From: JAITVB01 sp031553805
Lineage (GTDB): Bacteria > Bacteroidota > Bacteroidia > Bacteroidales > Rikenellaceae
Direction of reading: 5' to 3'
Length of the DNA: 64,000 bases
Assembly (NCBI GenBank): GCA_031553805.1
Contig: JAVBLC010000017.1
Location: forward strand, 1-64,000
Positions 58,643-64,000 of the stretch are shown in pieces. The notes below the pieces were generated by a model. That model was not told the origin of the DNA and did not search any database. It saw nothing but the letters and a program-made list of their open reading frames with translations. Each line of letters begins with the position of its first letter. The stretch's first letter is position 1. A program made the translations under genes and the position numbers.

Positions 58643-60391
58643 CTATTTTTTCGGGGTGAAAAAATATTTTTTCTGGTTCCGCTTGTCGTCCTGATTCCGG
58701 GCGACGTAAAGTTTTTCGGAGGTATAAGGATTTTCGCCAGTCCAAAACATGACTGACGATAAGGTCATCGGTGTCGGGGTAAAATCCTGCACCTGCTCGG
58801 TGTGGAGTTTCAGCCGGCGGGTAATCGAGGCCAACTCGCGCATATCGCCCTCGGTGCAGCCCGGATGGCTCGAAATGAAATAGGGGATCAGTTGGTATTT
58901 CAGCCCATTGGCCTCGCAAATCCGTTTAAATTCATTATCCAGTTTTTCAAAGAGTGCAAACGACGGTTTTCGCATTAAGCTCAGGATCTTGTCCGAAGTA
59001 TGTTCCGGGGCGACCTTTAACCGGCCCGAGGTGTGGTGCTTCACCACTTCGGCAAAATACTCGCTGCCGCCCTTATCGAAAAGCATGTCGTAGCGGATGC
59101 CGCTACCGATGAACGCTTTTTTGATGCCTTTCACCCCGCGCACCCTCCGGTACAGATCGAGTAGCGGACGGTGGTCGGCATCGAGGTTTTTGCACATTTT
59201 GGGGTGGATGCACGAGGGGCGCGTGCATTTTTCGCATAACGCCTGGTCGCGTCCGCGCATCCCCCACATATTGGCCGACGGGCCGCCCAGGTCGGAGAGG
59301 TAACCCTTGAACCCCGGGTCGGCGGCGATCGCCTCGACCTCGCGCAGGATCGACGCCGCCGAGCGGCTGGCGATAAATTTCCCCTGGTGGGCCGAGATCG
59401 TGCAGAAGCTGCAACCGCCAAAACACCCCCGGTGCAGATTCACCGAATTTTTTATCATTTCGAATGCTGGGATCTCGCCCTTGCCTGCATAGCGCGGATG
59501 CGGCTTGCGCGTATAAGGCAAATCGAAACTGCGGTCCATCTCGGCTTCGGTCAGCAGCGGGTAGGGCGGGTTGACCACCACATAGCTTTCGCCCGTAGGC
59601 TCGACGAGCGGCCGAGCCATCCAACGGTTCGACTCTGTTTCGATTTTTATGAAGTTTTCGCCGAAGGCTTTTTTGTTGTCCCGGCATTCCTCATAGGAAT
59701 GGAGCCAGATCGCACCGTCTACGCCCTCGGCCTGTTTCCGGTCGGCCAGCCAGGCCACTTGCGGAATTTTCCGTAAAAGTTTTAGATTAAAACCGTTGTG
59801 GAGGGCTTTGGCGATATCGATAATCACTTTTTCGCCCATCCCATAGGCTACCAGGTCGGCGCCGCTCTCGACAAGGATCGACGGCTTTATAGAATTGCTC
59901 CAATAATCGTAATGGGTCAGTCGCCGCAGTGACCCCTCGATCCCGCCCAGCACGACCGGGACGTCCGGATAAATTTCCTTGAGGATTTTGGCATAGACGG
60001 TCGCCGCGCGATCAGGTCGAAAGCCGGCCTGTCCGCCGGGGATGTAGGCGTCGTCGCTGCGCAGGCGCAGGTTGGCCGTGTAGTGGTTGACCATCGAGTC
60101 CATCGCCCCCGCCGTAACGCCGAAGAAGAGGCGCGGCCGGCCCAACTTCCGAAAATCCCGTAAATCGTCGCGCCAGTTGGGTTGCGGCACAATCGCCACC
60201 CGATAGCCTGCCGCCTCCAATAGCCGCCCGATCACCGCCGCCCCGAATGCCGGGTGGTCGACATAGGCGTCGCCCGTGAACAGGATCACGTCCAACTGTT
60301 CCCAGCCGCGTGCCCGCACCTCTTTCACGGAGGTGGGCAGCCAGGCTTCGGTATGTGCGGGATGGGCCATGCGTTGCGGTTTAGGACACAA
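58643..60391 (-). CDS. YgiQ-family radical SAM protein
   Basis: The 582-residue protein has an N-terminal YgiQ-type domain (DVILFTGDAYVDHPAFGAAVIGRLLEAAGYRVAIV; GGIEGSLRRLTHYDYWSNSIKPSIL) and the radical-SAM core with HRGCFGGCSFCTISAHQGK (CxxxCxxC). A further Cys-rich stretch follows (CEKCTRPSCIHPKMCKN), perhaps another cluster or zinc site. The end PEHTSDKILSLMRKP and GCTEGDMRELA are also family landmarks. The reaction is not known for this family. A start seven codons downstream (MAHPAH) is possible. A terminator of the GH2 gene lies just upstream. Confidence 0.92.
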   Translation of the reverse strand: MCPKPQRMAHPAHTEAWLPTSVKEVRARGWEQLDVILFTGDAYVDHPAFGAAVIGRLLEAAGYRVAIVPQPNWRDDLRDFRKLGRPRLFFGVTAGAMDSMVNHYTANLRLRSDDAYIPGGQAGFRPDRAATVYAKILKEIYPDVPVVLGGIEGSLRRLTHYDYWSNSIKPSILVESGADLVAYGMGEKVIIDIAKALHNGFNLKLLRKIPQVAWLADRKQAEGVDGAIWLHSYEECRDNKKAFGENFIKIETESNRWMARPLVEPTGESYVVVNPPYPLLTEAEMDRSFDLPYTRKPHPRYAGKGEIPAFEMIKNSVNLHRGCFGGCSFCTISAHQGKFIASRSAASILREVEAIAADPGFKGYLSDLGGPSANMWGMRGRDQALCEKCTRPSCIHPKMCKNLDADHRPLLDLYRRVRGVKGIKKAFIGSGIRYDMLFDKGGSEYFAEVVKHHTSGRLKVAPEHTSDKILSLMRKPSFALFEKLDNEFKRICEANGLKYQLIPYFISSHPGCTEGDMRELASITRRLKLHTEQVQDFTPTPMTLSSVMFWTGENPYTSEKLYVARNQDDKRNQKKYFFTPKK

Positions 60392-60406
60392 AGATAGCTT
60401 TTTACA

Positions 60407-60437
60407 CGAAAAGGCCCCGGTTTTCCAGGGCCTTTTC
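60407..60437. terminator. Terminator between the GH2 gene and the YgiQ gene
   Basis: CGAAAAGGCCC-like arms and GGGCCTTTTCG form a stem of about 10 bp around an AT-rich loop. It can end the minus-strand GH2 transcript. Confidence 0.75.
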
Positions 60438-60439
60438 GT

Positions 60440-63400
60440 TTATTCAAATTCAAAACTTTCGATCTCGATCGCCGAATCGTCGGGGACGGTCAGCCGAACT
60501 TTGTAAAGCCCGGCGTTGATCATCGACCCGGTCGAGGTGCTCACTATCCTGAATTTGTCGTCGGCCGGCGGAAACTCGATCTTATCGCGCTTCATCACCA
60601 CGCCGTTGAGGGCGTTGATGATCTCCAACTGCATCGGTACCGCCCGTCGCGAAAGGTTCATATAGCGGAAGCGCAGCAGGTAGGTGCCTGCCAATCCCGG
60701 ATTGACCTCCCATTCCAAAAAACTGCCCGGGGCGGCCAGCGTCACGAAATTGTCCCGGCGTAGGGTGCCCGTTTCGATTTTTCCGCCCGATTTAGCTTGT
60801 TCTCCGGTCTGCTTCGTCACTGGCCGGGCCGCAGGTTCCTCGCCCATGTCCGCGAAATAGTTGACCGCCACGCTGTATTCGCGGGCCGAGGCGCTGCCGA
60901 TACGAACCGTGTCGCCTCTGGCATACTCACGAACCCAGACCGGAAAGCGCTCTCCATCGCTGTTGAGCAACGTGTCGCCCAACGGTGAAAAATCGTCCAT
61001 TCCGGCGGGGCGCATCGGTTCGGCCAGGTCAATGGCCACGAAGACCTGCGCCCGTGCGCCGACGGTAAACGTACAAGCCGAAACCCCCTCGCGCGAGGCT
61101 TTTAGCCATTCGGCTCCGTACATGGCTGGAGGTAAGTGTACGATGGTCGAACTTCCGTCGGCGTGCTGCCGCTCGCCGGTGTCCATCCACGCAAATTTGC
61201 GCCAGTCGCGCTCCTTGACCCAGGTGATCAGCCCCGGCGACGGAGGCGCCGACGGGGTGCGCACGATCGAAGCCACGGCGATGGCCGAGATCACCGCCTG
61301 TCCCGCCTTGGCGTGCGGGAACGAAACGGTCAGCAAGCCGTCCTTGCTCCGTGCAGTAACTGTTTTTTTGAGCAGGGCGTCGTGGCCCACTTCGCTGAAA
61401 ATATCGAGGTCTTTCAAGACAATCTCGTCGTTGACGGCCACGTCGAAGACGCGCCAGCCGGTGCAATCCATCCCGCCGCCGGTGCCGTACCACGGCTCGA
61501 CGAAATAGAGTTCGACGGTGTATTCGCCCTCGGGTACCGGGAATTCCCACTTCAGTTTATCCTGCCCGTAGCGGAACGTTTGGAAGAGGGGCCAGTCGAT
61601 CGTGCCGTCGATCGGGTCGTGGGTTTGCCGCTGGCTGCCGAAGAAAGGCGGCACGCCCGGGAAGTTGTCGGCCCACGAACGCGAGCCCCATGTGCCGGGT
61701 TCGCTCAGGTGGGTGTCGGCCATCCAGGTTTCGCGGTTATAGAGGTCGACGTAGCGGTCGCCGCCGCAGTTGACGCGGTAGTGGTATACCCTGTCGGGCA
61801 ACGGCTTCGTCGCATTGGGCAGTTTGCCCCGCCAGGCGTTCAGCCCAGGGGCGGCGGGCAGGTGGTGAAGTGTCACCAGGTCGTTCGCCACGGCCACGCC
61901 ATTGTCATAGCCCACGGCCCGCAGCACATTGTAACGGACGTCGACCGCGTTCCACACGAAATGGGTGCCGATGCCGCCCTCGCGCTTGCGCTTACCGAAA
62001 GAAACCCCACCGACCAAATCGTCGAAAAGTTCGACCTCATCGCAGTTCGAGTAGACGACAATGCCGTCTTTCCGGCCCGGCGCGTACCAGCGGTCAGGCC
62101 AGGTGTGCATCGCGATGTAGACCATCGGCTCGGTGGCTACCGGAGCGTAATTCGAACGGTACATATAATAGGCGTCGAGCGGTTCGTCCCACGGCGTGAG
62201 CAACCCTTTATAGTTAAAAGGCCCTACCTGGTCGATCGCGCGAAAACCTTCGCCGTTCTGGATGCGGCCCGGATTCTCGTGCGAATTGAGCAGCCATTGG
62301 AACTGGCCCGCCACACGGTCGCGCACCGACTCGGCTTGGCGCACTTTCATCTCCATGAGTTGCGTCATCCGGTCTTCGCTCAACGGGCCGTTGGCGTGGA
62401 ACGGGCCTTCGGTGTGCCAGTCGATGCTGCGCCAGGCGCCATATTCGCCGTTGAGCCACTGGTAGGAGAGTTCGTCGGCGTATTTGGCTGGGTTGCCGCC
62501 ATAAGTGCCCGACCAGTTCTGCACCACGTTCCAGTCGGTGCCCGTCCCGCCGTTGCAGGTGGTCACCAGGCGCTGCGACGAGGCGGTGGGATCGAGTTCG
62601 CGGATGATTTCCGTGCACTCCCGGGCGAAAGCTTCCGGCAAGGTGCTTTCATTCTGCAGGCCCCAGAGGATGATCGAGGGACTGTTCCGCCGTTCTTTTA
62701 CAAAGTCCCGGAGCAACGTCTTGAAATTTTCGCGGAATTCGGGGGTGTCGTACCAGATATGGGCCGACATCTGGGCCCACCACAGCAGGCCCATTGCGTC
62801 CCAATGCCCGCCGTAAGCGAGGTTGTGCGGTTGGTGGGCATCGCGGAAAGCGTTGAACCCGGCGGCCTTGATCTGTGCCGCGCGGGCGGCGACCTGCTCG
62901 GGTGTGAAGGCGTGGCTTGCGCCCATCAGGTGTTCGTATTCGCAGGTGCCGTTGATGAAGAACGGTTTTCCATTTATTGCGAAATAACCTGCACTATCGC
63001 TTCTTGTTTGTGGCCAACTGATCCAGCGGATGCCGTAGGGGGTAATGGTGCGGTCGAGTAGTTTGCGTCCGTCGTAGACCTCGGTCACCATTTCATACAG
63101 GTACGGATCGTCGGGCGACCACAGGTGGGGGTTGCGCACCGTGGCCGAATTACTGAACGTTACCGCCGTTTCCGGTACCAGCAACTGGTTCTCCGATTTC
63201 GAGAAGACCGCCTTGCCTCCGGATGTCAGCGTCGTTTTCAGGGTGATCTTGCGCGGCTTGGCGCCGTAGTTCTTCACCTCGGTTTCGAAATGGAGCATGG
63301 CCGCCGCTTCGGAAATGCCAACCCCGTTCCACACGTGCACCCCGAACGGTTCGATCCGCACCGGGTCGGTCACCACGAGGGTCACCGGTCGGAAAATGCC

Positions 63401-63931
63401 CAGCGGCTGGCTTCCTTCCGAAAATCCCCATTCGCCCGAACAGCCGCCGCACACCCACGGCAGATCAGCGATCAAGGCAGGGTGTTCGGCCTTGACCACC
63501 ACGGTGTTCGGGTCGTCGAACGAAACGATGCCGGTGATGTCGAGCGTAAACGTCGTGCGCCCTCCGGCATGGTTGCCCGCGGGCTGGCCGTTGACCCAGA
63601 CCGTGGCGTAGGAGCCTACGCCCTCGAAATAGAGGAAAACCTGCCGGTTACGGTCGTTGCGGTCGAGCGAGAAAGTGTTGCGGTACCACGCCGTAGCGTG
63701 GAGGTTGCCGTGGCGCAACTGGCGATAGCCGTAGTACTGGTCCCAGTTGTGGGGCACGGCGACCCTCGTCCACGCGTCATCATCGTATTCGGGCTGTTCG
63801 TAATTTCCCGGCATCGCCTCGGACGCTTCGAGCAGGGTTTTCCAGCCGCCCTCGAGCAGCGTTTCTTTCCGGGGTTGGCCCCAACAATACAGGGGAATGG
63901 CCAGCAGAGCGGCCAGCAAGAGTCGTTTCAT
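60440..63931 (-). CDS. Secreted GH2-family glycosidase with malectin-like domain
   Basis: The 1163-residue protein has a signal peptide (ending CWGQP, about residue 18). The GH2 order follows: sugar-binding sandwich (about 25-190, VAVPHNWDQYYGYRQ, VWVNGQPAGNHAGG), Ig-like middle domain (about 195-320) and TIM barrel (about 320-640) with acid/base E428 in LWGLQNES and probable nucleophile E496 in NGEYGAW. After a linker, about residues 730-880 form a malectin-like domain (VNCGGDRYVDLYNRETW, FVEPWYG), and the C-terminus has further beta-sandwich modules. A beta-galactosidase or beta-glucuronidase-like activity is typical of GH2; the real substrate is unknown. No susCD pair is adjacent. Confidence 0.92.
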   Translation of the reverse strand: MKRLLLAALLAIPLYCWGQPRKETLLEGGWKTLLEASEAMPGNYEQPEYDDDAWTRVAVPHNWDQYYGYRQLRHGNLHATAWYRNTFSLDRNDRNRQVFLYFEGVGSYATVWVNGQPAGNHAGGRTTFTLDITGIVSFDDPNTVVVKAEHPALIADLPWVCGGCSGEWGFSEGSQPLGIFRPVTLVVTDPVRIEPFGVHVWNGVGISEAAAMLHFETEVKNYGAKPRKITLKTTLTSGGKAVFSKSENQLLVPETAVTFSNSATVRNPHLWSPDDPYLYEMVTEVYDGRKLLDRTITPYGIRWISWPQTRSDSAGYFAINGKPFFINGTCEYEHLMGASHAFTPEQVAARAAQIKAAGFNAFRDAHQPHNLAYGGHWDAMGLLWWAQMSAHIWYDTPEFRENFKTLLRDFVKERRNSPSIILWGLQNESTLPEAFARECTEIIRELDPTASSQRLVTTCNGGTGTDWNVVQNWSGTYGGNPAKYADELSYQWLNGEYGAWRSIDWHTEGPFHANGPLSEDRMTQLMEMKVRQAESVRDRVAGQFQWLLNSHENPGRIQNGEGFRAIDQVGPFNYKGLLTPWDEPLDAYYMYRSNYAPVATEPMVYIAMHTWPDRWYAPGRKDGIVVYSNCDEVELFDDLVGGVSFGKRKREGGIGTHFVWNAVDVRYNVLRAVGYDNGVAVANDLVTLHHLPAAPGLNAWRGKLPNATKPLPDRVYHYRVNCGGDRYVDLYNRETWMADTHLSEPGTWGSRSWADNFPGVPPFFGSQRQTHDPIDGTIDWPLFQTFRYGQDKLKWEFPVPEGEYTVELYFVEPWYGTGGGMDCTGWRVFDVAVNDEIVLKDLDIFSEVGHDALLKKTVTARSKDGLLTVSFPHAKAGQAVISAIAVASIVRTPSAPPSPGLITWVKERDWRKFAWMDTGERQHADGSSTIVHLPPAMYGAEWLKASREGVSACTFTVGARAQVFVAIDLAEPMRPAGMDDFSPLGDTLLNSDGERFPVWVREYARGDTVRIGSASAREYSVAVNYFADMGEEPAARPVTKQTGEQAKSGGKIETGTLRRDNFVTLAAPGSFLEWEVNPGLAGTYLLRFRYMNLSRRAVPMQLEIINALNGVVMKRDKIEFPPADDKFRIVSTSTGSMINAGLYKVRLTVPDDSAIEIESFEFE

Positions 63932-64000
63932 CGTATTTTTTGTAAAAAGGCGGCTCTCGATTCTGTCCGCCGTAAGGTAAGCGGGAAATCGTTATTTCCA

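Overview
The window looks like chromosome of a member of Bacteroidota, probably order Bacteroidales. The evidence is a SusC/SusD pair, −7 boxes of the form TAnnTTTG, almost no Shine-Dalgarno sequences, a sphingolipid-type α-oxoamine synthase, the Bacteroidetes form of RNA polymerase omega, and DksA/TraR and IleS proteins of Bacteroidetes type. By eye most of it is moderately GC-rich, as in Alistipes-like Rikenellaceae (a low-confidence guess), while the first 2-3 kb is clearly AT-richer.

Layout. (1) 1-15.1 kb is an integration hot spot at the 3' end of a tRNA gene, most likely tRNA-Pro; the intact tRNA must lie left of the window. The right end of one integrative element (1-4672) carries a small secreted RHS-core toxin-like gene, a possible immunity gene, a frameshifted secreted-protein gene, an unknown gene and a tyrosine recombinase. 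Next comes a 10.4-kb segment (4673-15109) with a polysaccharide-utilisation-like locus: AraC regulator, fucose/arabinose-isomerase-like protein, SusC, SusD and two GH99/WbsX-like proteins. It is closed by a second, about 94% identical copy of the integrase-upstream region plus tRNA 3' end, but has no integrase of its own. A third recombinase survives as a 23-codon stub at 4797. (2) 15.2-20.4 kb holds a hotdog thioesterase, a DedA membrane protein and an unusual kinase / VWA / pseudokinase operon whose two kinase-like proteins end in WG repeats. (3) 20.7-45.2 kb is housekeeping: pdxA, a PgpH-like 7TM-HD protein, miaB, ileS, a DksA/TraR-like gene, an S24-fold regulator, ribE, trmN6, tRNA-Arg(CCG), an Spt-like synthase, bamD, rpoZ, coaBC, a glycosyltransferase, a zinc peptidase, a metal-chelate binding lipoprotein, ftsY and a tsaC-GNAT-thioesterase-transporter cluster. 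(4) 45.4-48.4 kb is a phage remnant: terminase genes divergent from a HTH-S24 repressor, with operator-like palindromes between them. (5) 48.7-64 kb has an MFS exporter, metK behind a long leader with a SAM-II-like motif, a membrane-bound iron-sulfur protein, a DUF362 protein, a phosphoribosyltransferase, an ECF-like membrane protein, uxs, dnaB, a YgiQ radical-SAM protein and a GH2-malectin glycosidase.

Two kinds of non-coding structure recur. One is a modular family of intergenic palindromes, often in inverted pairs like BIMEs, at about 20.5, 33.4, 42.6, 45.2 and 52.2 kb. The other is a short GC-rich hairpin, typically AGTGCC-loop-GGCACT, in the leaders of several unrelated genes. The most unusual items are the integrase-less att-flanked sugar-utilisation segment, the kinase/VWA/pseudokinase-WG operon, the palindrome family (including an exact 62-bp inverted repeat around a four-gene block) and the SAM-II-like leader of metK. 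All functional statements come from reading motifs; no database search was run.
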